Source: Eumeta japonica
Taxonomy: Eukaryota; Arthropoda; Insecta; Lepidoptera; Psychidae
Length of the DNA: 64,000 nt
Direction of reading: 5' to 3'
Assembly: GCA_005406025.1 (NCBI GenBank)
Contig: BGZK01001020.1
Span: 1 to 64,000 of the forward strand
The translations under genes and the position numbers were made by a program. This document shows positions 36,545 to 47,914 of this stretch, one piece after another. The stretch's first letter is position 1. Each line of letters starts with the position of its first letter. The notes under the pieces were generated by a model. That model worked only from the letters and a program-made list of their open reading frames with translations. It had not been told where the DNA came from and made no database searches.

Positions 36545-37495
36545 CTGAAACGGGGTGACAGGATTGATCGTAAACATCATGAGAAAAATGAGAAAAAAAA
36601 TCTATCCCATGCAGTTTGAAAATTATCGGCATTTTAAGAAAAACCTAGAAATTTGGTCAAACTGTAACCATTTTTCGGTTATTATGGTTAATTTTTATTA
36701 TTTTTATTCGTTTAAGCTTTGGAACCATAACCCTAAATAACAGTCAAAAATAATGACACAATTGCCCCAAGTTTCCTAGAATTAAGACTAATTTGTTAAA
36801 CTATGAATTTAAAATTTTCAAAATTTGTCGTCTTTGAAAGGCCCTCCTATAAAAAAAAATGTACTAGAGTGCCTTGGCAAGTGTCATTAAAAGTTGGCGC
36901 AATTAATCAGAAATCTAAAATGGTACAATACAATGGTACAATACTAAAAAAAAACGAGTAAAAAATTAAAACCTCTAGTTACCCGATTTTTGCTAACCCA
37001 TTTTACTCAGTTAAAATGTTTTTGATTCACACAAGTTCTTGGTAGGTTCTTAGTTTTACGGCAAAATGATGAGAGAGGTGGATACTGGACATGTTTGTCA
37101 TGAGTGAGCGAGACGGATAGTGATGCCACTTTTACCAAAGTCAACAAAAGTAAGTAAAATTAATAAAATAATGAAAAATCTTGACCTAGTTTAGGTTTAT
37201 TAAATAAAAGTCAGATAGGGAAATTACATTGTTTATTAGTCTTAATTCTTGGAAACTTGGGGCGATTGTGTCATTATTTTTGACTATCATTCAGATATGT
37301 TATTTAGGGTTATGGTTCCAAAGTGTAAATGAACAAAAATAATAAAAATTAACCATAATAACCGAAAAATGGTTACAGTTTGACCAAATTTCTAGGTTTT
37401 TCTCAAAATGCCCATAATTTTCAAACTGCATGGGATAAATTTTTTTTCTCATTTTTCTCATAATGTTTACGATCAATCCTGTCACCCCGTTTCAG
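36545..37495. mobile_element. 951-bp foldback element
   Basis: Arms 36545-36800 and 37229-37495 are near-perfect reverse complements, with outer ends 'ctgaaacggggtgacaggat' and 'atcctgtcaccccgtttcag'. Both arms contain the same 61-codon open frame with only four residue differences, which reflects arm identity, not a gene. The 430-bp centre is non-coding. Confidence 0.85.
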
Positions 37496-38914
37496 CTTGA
37501 CGTTGAGTTCTGGGACATCCTGTATAAAATAGACTATAATGCGATCGGTGCGCATGCGTAGTCGATGTGGTAACAGACCTGCGGGCGATGCTTAATAAAA
37601 AAAAATACATCCGGAGTATAATGTAGCTCCTTTCGCACTTGACCGCGCGACGCGTTTGTAATCTGTTTGTGATTGCTGTTATCTTTCGGGCTGTCTGTGG
37701 CGACGTGGCGTCGTTTGCGTGGCTCGAGGTCGAGCGCGTCTCGCCTTCTCGCATCCACGAGTTCCGTAGGCATTTAGGATAATGACGCACGCGCCGTACG
37801 TACCTACGGAATATCTAACAGCTTATGTTTTTTTTATAGTTTGCCGTTGTGTGTTACGGTTTTATTACGAGAGAATCGCATCGAATTAGTATATCAGATA
37901 AATGCAACTTTAAGCTACAGTTTATACACTTGTATTGCTAAGTTATTTTAAAAGTTAACCTGCGATATGGTTTAGTTGTTTCATCGTAATTATACAACGT
38001 CAGCTTTACACTTTTTTTTTATGATATGATCCATGATAGGTATTTATTGTGATTTGGCGGTGGACCTTTTGTTCGATATATGTAATTCGTTGAAAAAGAA
38101 CAAAAAATGCAAGCAATTTATCAAATTGTAAGGTCGCAGTAGGATTGTAGATAATCAATAGAAAGATGGAACACTTGTTGGGGGGCCTTCTTTGTAGTTA
38201 ATAATGTAATGTGATAAATTAAAAAATGTATTATATTTATAATAAAAAGTGTAAATAAGTTCGTTGTAATTTTACGTGAAAATCTCTACAGGCGTATATG
38301 GAAACTAATTTAAGTCTTTTTTTAGAGTTCTGTAGCTGACTAGGGTGTTTACGCTTAGTTTTGTTCGTTTGCCCCCCTTTTTAAACGGTCACCCATTTTG
38401 TTTTCACCCGTCCGTTTTATTTCATTGATTTTGGTAAATCGATGAAGTAAAACGTGAATGGTCATTATCGTTTAACCCTTTTTAGCGGCTGATATGCAAA
38501 CGGTTAATCTTTAACGATTAATTAAGTTATTAATAATTTGTTATTAATTACCTGAAACAATTGATAAAGTACATGATACTATTGAATTAATATTGAAAGC
38601 GATTTATGTATTTAGGGTGATATGATATTAGATAAGAAGATAATGTCATATATAAATATATATATAAAGATAATAGAGCCCAATGAATAATAAAAAAAAT
38701 AAAATGATCCTAAAGTCTTGTTTTTTTTTATTATTTACCTAGCGAAGGAGGGAAATTAGTGGAACGTTTTTGGTTTTAATGCCTTGTCATAAATATAATG
38801 TAGCTTACTTCGCCTATCCTACCATTTTCGCTACCTCATCTCCTTTCAGGTAACCTGTTCTTCACCAAAAGGATTCCAGTAATTCTATACCCTTCATCAG
38901 ATATCTTCATTCTT

Positions 38915-39010
38915 GCCCGAAAGGCCGGGCAACGCACCTTGAGGTCGTGAGTTTCCGTGGGCGGCGGTGATCGCCTGCTCCCTGACGGCTATAACATGCA
39001 CTCTTTTCGC
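38915..39010 (-). repeat. 'ggcaaacgagc' lepidopteran repeat, fragment
   Basis: 'ccgggcaacgcaccttgagg', then 'gtgggcggcggtgatcgcct', in antisense order for the family. Confidence 0.65.
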
Positions 39011-39129
39011 GTGAAAATGTCATATAAAAAAACTATCTAGTTAGTGTGTCAATCTTTACATTCAAAAAGGCCATTCGGCCTTTGAAATGGAAGTAGATTT
39101 AATTTTATTTTCATATGTAATTCATATGA

Positions 39130-39350
39130 GATATGTAATTTTCGGGATTTTAAAATTTTTAAAATACTGTAATTTCTAAACGAGTTGACCGATTTAGCCT
39201 AAATATGAACTCTACCTTCGTAATCGTCCATAGAACATGTATGTTGAGTGTCATTAAGGTCTCTAAAGAATTGTAGACTCTATCGTGCTGACAAGCCCCG
39301 AGTTATATCGTATATTTATATAACTACATACATATATAAACTTTTGAAGC
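39130..39350 (+). repeat. Probable dispersed repeat
   Basis: 'taaacgagttgaccgattta' and 'atcgtccatagaacatgtat' resemble a common lepidopteran repeat. No second copy in this window, so weak. Confidence 0.3.
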
Positions 39351-42244
39351 ACATGTATTTCTGATTCGGCTCGTCGAGTTAAGTCGGAAAACAGCAAAAT
39401 TTTTCAAAAGTTGCGTCACGAGGACAAATACAGTAGTTCGATTTTTACGAAATCTACTAAAAACCGATTTCGCTAAATAGTTATCACCTGTAATCTCATC
39501 TCGCCTCTCGCGGGTTGATCGTTTTGCTACAATTGCCACGAGCCAGAGCGAGAAGCAATCAGCTAGACTGTTGCCATCTCAGATTCAGTACGAGCTGTGC
39601 CTACTTTTATGGTACAATCCATATTATTATGTACTTATACGGTCCTGTTTTGTACGAGCAAAGCCGTGGGAAGTCTTGTCGGTCACGTCACACGTATTCA
39701 ATTCGTGCTGTGGACACCTCGTGATTTCGGAGCTAATAAATAATAAAAAATCGGAGCTAATCAAGCTACGGAACCGTCTCGCGTCCGCGTCGAACACGCG
39801 CTTTACGTGTACCTGAAACTATATAAACAGACACGACATACATTCGGTTTCTATCCTGTTCGGTGCTAAAATAAAATAAATATCTGTATAATATGATAAG
39901 TTCTTTGATTCTAGAGCGATAAACAACGCAACTAAATACATATACGGCGAATAAATAGGATTTCTTAGTATTTCGTGTTTGCGCGTGCACATAAAAAATA
40001 TGTTGTTTTTTTGTGTCGATGATTCATTCTTAGATTCCGTGGGGTAGTAGACATTATTGAATTTGTATACAGGCCAAGTTAAAAAATTAACTGTAGTAGT
40101 CTATATAATGAAGTCAAAATATATATTATCACAGATAAGTAGGCTTTAATAGTTAACGAGTAATAGTCGACCAACTTCTAAAATTTACCTATTCGGAGAA
40201 GTAAAAAACAAAATTTCATACAAATGGCATTGAAAATTATTTGAATGACGTCATTGCTCGTTGTAAAAAATACGTAGTAAATATAAGTTTGTGGACCGTG
40301 TTAATTTATAAAAATAATATTTACAAAAACGGCAACATCCTTAACACCTGTCCTGTGCGTGGGTCCGTTCTTAGCCGTTAAAACGTGAAGTCAATCAAAC
40401 AGGTTCATAGTGACAATCGAAAATCCCCCTTCTAAATCCGTACACTGTCACGGGCAACCACGGAACCCTACACTGGGCGTGGTCCGGCATTTTTTTTTTG
40501 CTTTTGTTCCCGGATAATCCGCCATTTTCTTGTCCTGTATTGGTGCAAAAATAAAGGTTTTTTTTTTTTATTTCGGCTGTATTTTAAATTTTACTTTACC
40601 GTACTTCATGGGTGCTCAATACCACGATTGTATTCAATAGAACAGAGACAAATATATGACGTTTAGTTGTAGAATGTACCTACTAATGGAAAGAATTCGT
40701 TATCTATGGAGCGAAATGAAAATTTGTGGTTTGTATATTGTCTCTGGTGGTTTTCACTAATGGACGGTAGGCAAATTTAAATAAAGATACCGCCGTTCAA
40801 AGTCACACTGCAGTATGTTAAGAAAAATAACAAAGTTAATATTCCGTCTGAATAATTTAAGTGAGTCGTTTTATAATTCTAAGTAATAAATAGCCATTGT
40901 GTAGTTATTGTTTTCTTAGAAATAAGAAAAATATTAATGTTATCAAAAACTAGTATTTATTTATAATATATGCACATGTTATTATTGAATGTTGATTTAA
41001 TAGGTTATTAAAAAAGATCGTTCAACCTTTTTCCCATCGGAGCTCCGTACGCTGGGATAACAAATATAATTTTGATGCAAGCCAAGAAAAATAAATAAAA
41101 GATATCGTTTCCACAAATCGCATTTGCTGCAAGCCTCCAAGGAGGCTTTGCTTTATTCCCATAAAATAAAAAAAATAAAAACACAGAGTGCTCACTTTTA
41201 AAACGCTGTATTTTTTGTAATAATGCACTGACGTTCATTAAAATACACACTGTTATACAGAATATACTTCAACTTATAAATTAAATATCATTTGTAGTCT
41301 TTCATTAAATATCATTGCAGTAAAAAAAAAAATGATTGAATAATTATTTGTTGGACGTCATTAGTCTGTAGTTTGCATGCTCGAATGATAAAAAAAAAAA
41401 TAACGCTTAAACCACTTGACGAAATGAACCTTTTTTGTTACTATCTCCGGAAGCTCATAATTAATAAGCCTATCGGATATGAAGTCTGAAAAAATCTTCA
41501 ATATTCTACAATAAACATTGAAACTCAATGAGTTATAAAATGTTGAAAACCTATGGCAATACAGCACACCGTTAAAAGCGAGTTGGCTCCTTACAAGCAG
41601 GCGCAACGTCTTTAAGCAAGACGTTAAATAATTTCAACAAATCCGGATATTTTTTATAACAATATAATTAATGTTATTGTAAACTAATTTTATGTACCCT
41701 AAATACAGCGGCTATGGAGAATTTTTTTAATGTAAAATATTTTTGCCTAGAAAAGTGTTGTACTTGTAGTAAATTTACATATACTTATTTTAAATAGAGA
41801 TGTAATTGACCATAGATATTTGATACGTGAGTCATTTTTTAACAGATTTCAATTTTGTTGGACGTAATTTTTTTTTTACTTATCTATAATAAATTATTTG
41901 TCCAGCTACGTTGTAATCTGATTTATGATAAGCGGTATGTTACAAAATTATTGTATTAACGAGTATAACTTGGAGGCGTGCATTTTTTTTTTAATTATTT
42001 AACCGCCTAGAAATATGGCTATATGTTTTTTTATGATTAGTGTCGGATAAATACTAACTTAGCGCGCTTTGATTGGTTAACAGCTGTTAGTCAAAAGAGT
42101 CAAAATGTTGTTACCTAGCACAGACTTTTTGTCTCGTCAGCAGGGGCGTTCTGTGCGGGTGGTGATCCTCGGCTGCTCGCTTTATCGGACTAACGCACTC
42201 GCCTCGCTCTCGACAATTTCTTTCTTTTCTAAAAAAAACTGGTA

Positions 42245-42347
42245 ACTCATTATTCACCCCCTGGATACGCAGGTATCCATGGGCGACGCTGACCACCTAC
42301 TCTCCGGTGCCTTGCATGCTCGTTTGCCTCTTTAGAATCTTATTTAA

Positions 42348-42379
<32 letters not shown>

Positions 42380-42380
42380 T
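42245..42380 (-). repeat. 'ggcaaacgagc' repeat plus TA/TG microsatellite
   Basis: 'ggtatccatgggcgacgctg' and 'gcatgctcgtttgcctcttt' mark the repeat. A (TA)n-(TG)n run follows at 42345-42379. Confidence 0.65.
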
Positions 42381-44511
42381 TACCGCATACGTTTTCACAA
42401 CATACTATCTCAATGTGGTATCTAAATCATATTATCAATTTCATACTTAACGCTTTGGTCGATTTGTTTTAATTTTTAGTTACTTGTAAAGTGGGATGCA
42501 CTTTTTGCTATATGCAGTTTTTATGCAAATTTCAGCCAATTCCGACGAACGAAATGCAATATTAAAAAATGCAATTTGATATTGCTCTCGCTTATGTTCC
42601 GTATACATCCCGACCAGATATAGGCTAAAAAATATGAATTAATAGCGCTCGTTCGGCATTCACTGTCGCAAATAGATCTCGTAAATTTTCATATCGTGAA
42701 ATTCAATGCGTGCCGCCTGTCTGCCTGTAAAAGGTTGCGGGACCGCCTGTAACAAAGGGTGGTTGGAAACCTTGCGTGTACGCAAGATTTTGTTTGTCCT
42801 CCGTGTCCGGTTAGATATGTTCCAGCTGGACATGTTTGCCTACAACTTCTGCACTATCGGTTTATACTAACTTAATTCTCAGTTAGCATAAACTTCAACA
42901 CTATAAAAGTATGAAGGAGATATCATTAAATTGCAGCAGTGTTTTTTTTTTATCGGGAAGAAGGTAATTGTTTTCAGTCCAATTTTTTAATAACAAAATC
43001 GTACGTAATGTAAATGGGTTGAAGTTTTAATTTTTCAAACGAAACCACCGATTAAAATCGACTTTAGGGGATCGGAAAGAACTTGATTAGTAGTCCAGCC
43101 TTAAAGGGCAGTTTAATAGGCGGCTCGGTTAAGTTCAAGTCAGTTATGAAACGTGCGTTTTTTGACGACACCTCTCGATAAATTGAAAACTTACTGACCG
43201 TACAGTTGAAATCAACTTATGTAATCGAATTATTTGGTTGTCGAACGAAATAGGAGGGAAGCGTCATTTCCAAATAATTCGAATGCAATTCTGTCGGTCG
43301 GTTCCAAAACCTAACCAGCTCTAGGTTTTGATAAATAGGGTCGAACAGACAAAATTGCATCGAAATTAGTTTATTTTTTTTTAACAGTTTTCTTTCGACG
43401 TCCATGATAGTTTCTGTCTATGAATTATTGTAGTGAAATATGGCGTAAAATATTTTAAACTCGAAATGTTCAAAAATAGTGTTGCTCAGCTCTAAAAATT
43501 ATCGATTTCCTCGAGCTCAAGGACAATCGTACGTTTCGGACAATAGACGTGTAGGAATATTTTTTTTTCATAAAGCTTTGAACTTTTGGACCTTGAACTA
43601 TAGATTTGTCAACGTGGGAATATAGTCGAATATTAGCTCCGCCCCCGGGCACCCGCCTTTACCACCTGGAAGTTTTCCAAGAGCACAATTGGTAATTTGT
43701 GAAGATTCAGCGTATCATGTTAATGGAGTGTGTCTATTGCGCCAAGCCTTGAAATCTTGTGTTGTTTTCATGGAATTGGCCGTTGGCCATAGAGTACAGA
43801 TTTGGACAAAAGCATCTAGGGAAACGCTATGCTGAATCATAACTAGGAATAGCATAGCAACGAGGCCAGATGGATTACTTTATTATTATTATTGTCTTTG
43901 CTCGGTCAGATGTAGAATAGCCGACAAAACGTTTTTAAAACACGCGAAGCGCTTGTCTATGCCGCGCCTCCCATCGATCAGCACTTCTACCGGTTGGAAG
44001 AAATGTTGTTACATACAATTAGTCATTGTACAGTTTCGTTGTCGGCGTTGACCGTTGGATAATAGTTGCCCTAGAAGTTTCCGTGATCGTTCGATGGCGG
44101 ACCCACCATTAAACGACACATTAATTAACAGATGACGTCAAATGCTGTGATTGTCTGTGGTTGTTACGTATATCGCATAATGTGTGATGGACGATTCGTG
44201 ACTTAATCAATTCGGCCGTAGACACTAGGAAACTCCTTGTACTACATACATGACTTCTTGTTCTGACGGCCATGAAAAAAGTAATAAATTATTAATAAAA
44301 AAACCAGTTTTTTAAACTTCAAATTATTCTTTTTTTTTGGAACTTTTCTCATATTATTAAATCCAAATAAATTATATATCCCCAAAAATTGTATATTATG
44401 GTCTAGAAAATTTGCACTGGCAATTCAATTACTGTATTGGAACTGGATATACGCAATGTCTAGGAAATATATATATTTTTAGTAACTAAAGGAAAAAATA
44501 TATTCTTCCAG

Positions 44512-44655
44512 GAGCTACCGTGGTCAACATCCTCATACCGGGCACTATAAAATCCTTCGGCGTCCTGCAGCTGGAGTTCAATAGCATGTCCAAGTCCAGC
44601 GCTTCGGCGTCGTCGGGCGTCGTGGCGCTGTGCTACTTTCTCTACAGCAGTCTGG
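44512..44655 (+). CDS. MCT exon 3 (helix 1 and start of helix 2)
   Basis: The acceptor is 'attcttccag|ga' and the donor 'ctgg|gtaagt'. It encodes Gly93 (split) to Leu140. Helix 1 continues through 'NILIPGTIKSFGVLQLEF'; K106 falls where the MCT1 substrate/proton-coupling lysine lies. A Ser/Ala-rich loop ('SKSSASASSG', 119-128) precedes helix 2 (about 129-149). Its 144 nt keep phase 1 on both sides. Exon GC content is much higher than in the flanking introns. Confidence 0.95.
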
Positions 44656-44692
44656 GTAAGTCTTGATCTTCCTAATATAGGGATATTTCTTT

Positions 44693-44850
44693 AACCCCCC
44701 AGTCTGGGGCTGTGAGTACCACATGCTCGTTCGCCTTTTAAAATTTCTACTAAAAAAAAAAAGAGGATTTTAAACTATCACGTCTATTGTCAGGCTGAGG
44801 TGGCAGGTTCGAATCCTTCAGATTTACAACTCGAGTAGACAATTTGTTTG
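44693..44850. repeat. Repeat fragments in intron 3, including a B-box-like site
   Basis: 'catgctcgttcgccttt' (44726 region) is a minus-strand 'ggcaaacgagc' remnant. 'ggttcgaatcc' near 44806 is a perfect tRNA-type B box, but no tRNA cloverleaf can be drawn around it. Likely a SINE scrap. Confidence 0.45.
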
Positions 44851-45005
44851 TCTTTAGTCAGATCAAATCACCCGTCTCGTCCCTCAGGGTGCGCTCTAAG
44901 CCGCCAGTCCCGGAGATCGAGATCGGCGACGGCGGTCCGCGTGCGTCGGCATGGAGCTCTCGGCCCGCGATATTCATAGTACAAGTTGTGACTTTTCGTT
45001 TGCAG

Positions 45006-45132
45006 GCCCCCTGTCATCGATCCTGTCGGTCAAGTGGTCGTACAGAACGGTCACGCTGCTGGGGGGCAGTTTCGCAGCCGTCGGGATGATCCTCAGCCGC
45101 TGGGCGTCGTCCATCAGCTACTTGTACTTCAG
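45006..45132 (+). CDS. MCT exon 4 (helices 2-4)
   Basis: The acceptor is 'tcgtttgcag|gc' and the donor 'ttcag|gtgagt'. It encodes Gly141 (split) to Phe182 and the first two bases of Ser183. It completes helix 2 ('GPLSSILSVKW'), the short basic loop 'KWSYR' (150-154) and helix 3 ('TVTLLGGSFAAVGMILS'), and enters helix 4. The loop between helices 2 and 3 with a basic residue is usual for major-facilitator transporters. Intron 3 before it is only 350 bp. Confidence 0.95.
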
Positions 45133-45180
45133 GTGAGTCGGGGACATTTTATCCGTGTCAGGGATGATCTGATTTCCAAT

Positions 45181-45335
45181 CCTCCCTTTTCCCTCCCATC
45201 CTCATGATCTCTGATCTTCTCCTCCATTCTTTTCCTCCATTCTTGATTCCACCCCTCCACTCCCTTCCCTCCCCTCCCTTATCTTCCCTCTCCTTTCCCC
45301 TTCCTTCTCTCCCTCTTTTTCCCCCCCCGACTGAT
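45181..45335 (+). repeat. Polypyrimidine tract in intron 4
   Basis: About 150 nt almost entirely C and T, starting roughly 48 bp after the exon 4 donor. Confidence 0.8.
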
Positions 45336-46506
45336 TCTGATCAACAACAAACATGGCTTGGGATTCACCATACGATTTAAGACTGTGTTCTGGATCTGGC
45401 TTGGGCAACAATTTTCAGACTTTTGCTTTAGCTTTCGCCGAATCGAAAACCTTCGTATATTCGCGACTGGTCTCTGCGTTCGTACAAGTGTCTCGTCCGG
45501 GTGCCCCGCCCTACACGAGAGAATCTGTGCTGTCATCTTTCTCGATCCGTGATGTACGGCAGTTTGATGAGAGATGTAAAAAAAAACACGAGAACAATAA
45601 AGCAGCTTGATGTAGACTCCGGGGCGGGCGATGAACTAGCTAAATATGACACAACGGCTCGTCATACGGACGCGATACGCTCGCTCGCTCGATCTCTGTC
45701 AAGCTCTTTAAGTAAAGTATGATTGTGATCTATGCTCATAAATGGAATGATCAGATCTTTATTTTATATTTATATAATTTACGTCTTTATTATATAAATA
45801 ATTTATGGTTTTGTTTTACACACGGAGTATGTCTAGATGAGGGGTGTTATACCGGAATTCGAGCGCTGCCAGTTAGTTTTATTTTGATGATTAATGCATT
45901 CACAAGTTAAGTGCGATTAATTGAAAGTGTTAAATGGTTCCATAGTGCATTTCTGTATCTCAAGTGTTACTGTATATACATCTATTCTTTTTCTGAGTGC
46001 TTACTCCTCCTACATCAATTCTCTAACCTCCGATAGTGATATCACGTAACAGTATAATTGAACATGTATAACACGTCATCATTGAGTCCCCCTCTGAGGA
46101 AATCGTAAATTCCATGAAGATGTAAAAACTTTTCAAAATATTTAAAAAGCCTACAAAATTTAACAGCGTGCATTTACGTTCATTCTCGACACATCCATTA
46201 ATTTCTAATAGCAAATATAAAAATAGTCATGAAGGATAGTATTGTTCATTTCAAATGTAAATACTATTTTGCAAACATTATCATTGCTTTGTACTTTTTC
46301 TTTAATTTATAAAAAATGTAAAATATTTTCCCGGCCCTTTGTCAGCAAAAATAAAAATAAATGTACCCACCCCAAGCAGGTTTATGTAATATATAAGCGC
46401 GTCAATAGATATTAATTTTTATAAATCTATTCAATTTCCATTTTAAGCGTATAATGAGAGCATTCAGTTTATGTAAGTTTTCATGATTGTCTTTATCGAT
46501 TTCCAG
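45336..46506 (+). other. Remainder of MCT intron 4
   Basis: AT-rich with short open frames, none MCT-like. Acceptor at the right end. Confidence 0.6.
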
Positions 46507-46686
46507 TTTCGGAGCTTTGGTCGGCGCGGGCGCAGGCCTCGCATTCCCCCCCACCGTGTACATAGTGACTTCGTACTTCGTCCGGCTGCGCGGACTAGCC
46601 AACGGGATATGCATGTCCGGGTCGGCGTTCGGCAGCATCATCCTGCCGCCCGTGCTCCGATACCTGCTGGAGGAATACTGCTATTC
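46507..46686 (+). CDS. MCT exon 5 (helices 4-5, family signature)
   Basis: The acceptor is 'cgatttccag|tt' and the donor 'tattc|gtgagt'. It encodes Ser183 to Tyr242 plus two bases. Helix 4 is glycine-rich ('GALVGAGAGLAFPPTVY'). It is followed by 'TSYFVRLRGLANGICMSGS' (204-222), a match to the second MCT signature (aromatic pair, basic residues, Leu-Ala-x-Gly, then a small-residue helix). Helix 5 runs to about 237. The 180 nt are in frame on both sides. Confidence 0.96.
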
Positions 46687-47787
46687 GTGAGTTGACAAGT
46701 CAATCGTATATTTTGACGTGATAACGTCTTATAAATCGATGAACGCCGGATGCACGCACGAAAAAGCATGACTCATTGTCGCGTTCCGCCTGAGCCGAGC
46801 GTGCGTGCGAGAGCGCGGAACAACAGAGAGGTGCGATCGGCCTAAGCGTGCGGCTTGTGACGCATCTATCTCTACTGTATAATTTAGGTAGAAAAATATT
46901 TGAATTAATGAGTGCAAATAAATGTTAATTTATCGAAAACATTGTCACGTAACATTATCACGTAAAACATTATCACATTGTGTATCATTATCACATTATC
47001 ACATATCACGTAAAATTATCATCCATAAACCGACTTTATAGACAATCAATTTTTCTTTTTTTTTTTTTATTAACAGTCGTTTGCACCTGCGTACTAATTT
47101 ATTGCAATACAATATGATCACAATCGAAATTTGCAACTAAAATATTTAAGAATTAAAAAAAGTCGCGAGCGTGCCTGAACCAATACAGTGTAATTTATAC
47201 TCTGGGTTAATTTTTAGCTTCGTTTGATTGTCAATCATATTTCATCAAAATCTGTTGGTTATTTTCTACAGTCTGATAGATTAAAATAGTAATGTATAAG
47301 CAAATTTGGTATTGTATGGAGTCGCAAAAAAAAAAAAATATGCACACAGACAATCATAGACAAAGGTCTATAACAGGTATATAATAGATAAGAAATAGAA
47401 AAGGTGTATAATAGATAAGTATGTAACAGTATTAAGGCCAGATGTTAAGCACCTATAATCGACGAGCTTGTGCGCAACGATTGATGGATGCCTATAAATC
47501 AACAGAAATATGCAAAGATTCATACATACCACGTGGAAATCCGTCGTCTCTGCCTACCCTTCTGGGAAATAGGCGTGAGTTTATAACAACAAATAAAAAT
47601 AGCTCTAAGTATATTTTACTCATATAACTCATACGTTAAGCGAGACGGACGGACGGACAGGTGACGGCAAGTCGCGTACAATCGCGAATACGTGAATCAT
47701 AAATATTTACCTGTGTCGAAATATTGTATATATATAAAACTACTCGATTTAACTTGGTCGTGTAACGTCTTCCTTTATCAAAAACAG
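46687..47787 (+). other. MCT intron 5
   Basis: 1.1 kb, donor 'gtgagt', acceptor 'acag'. Contains the LINE 3' fragment at 47430-47586 and repeated 'acattatcac' words at about 46940-47010. Confidence 0.8.
47430..47586 (+). pseudogene. LINE reverse-transcriptase 3' fragment, copy 3
   Basis: 'cgacgagcttgtgcgcaacg' to 'cctacccttctgggaaatag' aligns with 7545-7667. It is the terminal 150 bp only. Confidence 0.75.
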
Positions 47788-47914
47788 GGGCGCGGTGCTG
47801 ATCCTCGGCGGTATCATGCTGAACGTATGGGCCGCCGCGCTGCTCTTCCAGCCCGTGGAGCAGCACATGGTGAGGAAGTACAAGGACGTGGAGGAGGATG
47901 AGGAACCGCCGCAG
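47788..47914 (+). CDS. MCT exon 6 (helix 6 and acidic start of central loop; splice hub)
   Basis: The acceptor is 'atcaaaaacag|gg' and the donor 'ccgcag|gtgcgt'. It encodes Ser243 (split) to Gln285. Helix 6 is 'GAVLILGGIMLNVWAAALLF'. The start of the large cytoplasmic loop has an acidic run ending 'DVEEDEEPPQ'. It ends in phase 0, and both downstream terminal exons begin in phase 0, so this donor can join either without changing frame. Confidence 0.95.

Larger units (their letters stand above)
28965..44511 (+). other. MCT intron 2
   Basis: A 15.5-kb intron, donor 'gtgaga', acceptor 'cttccag'. It holds the long-armed transposon, LINE/foldback complex and several lepidopteran repeats. No MCT exon was seen inside. 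Confidence 0.8.

Noticed and set aside
36555..37485. Two similar 61-residue frames on opposite strands as a duplicated small gene
   Set aside because: They are the two arms of one foldback element; similarity follows from the inverted repeat.
44780..44850. Possible tRNA gene around 'ggttcgaatcc'
   Set aside because: Only the B box is present; no matching stems or A box at the right spacing.
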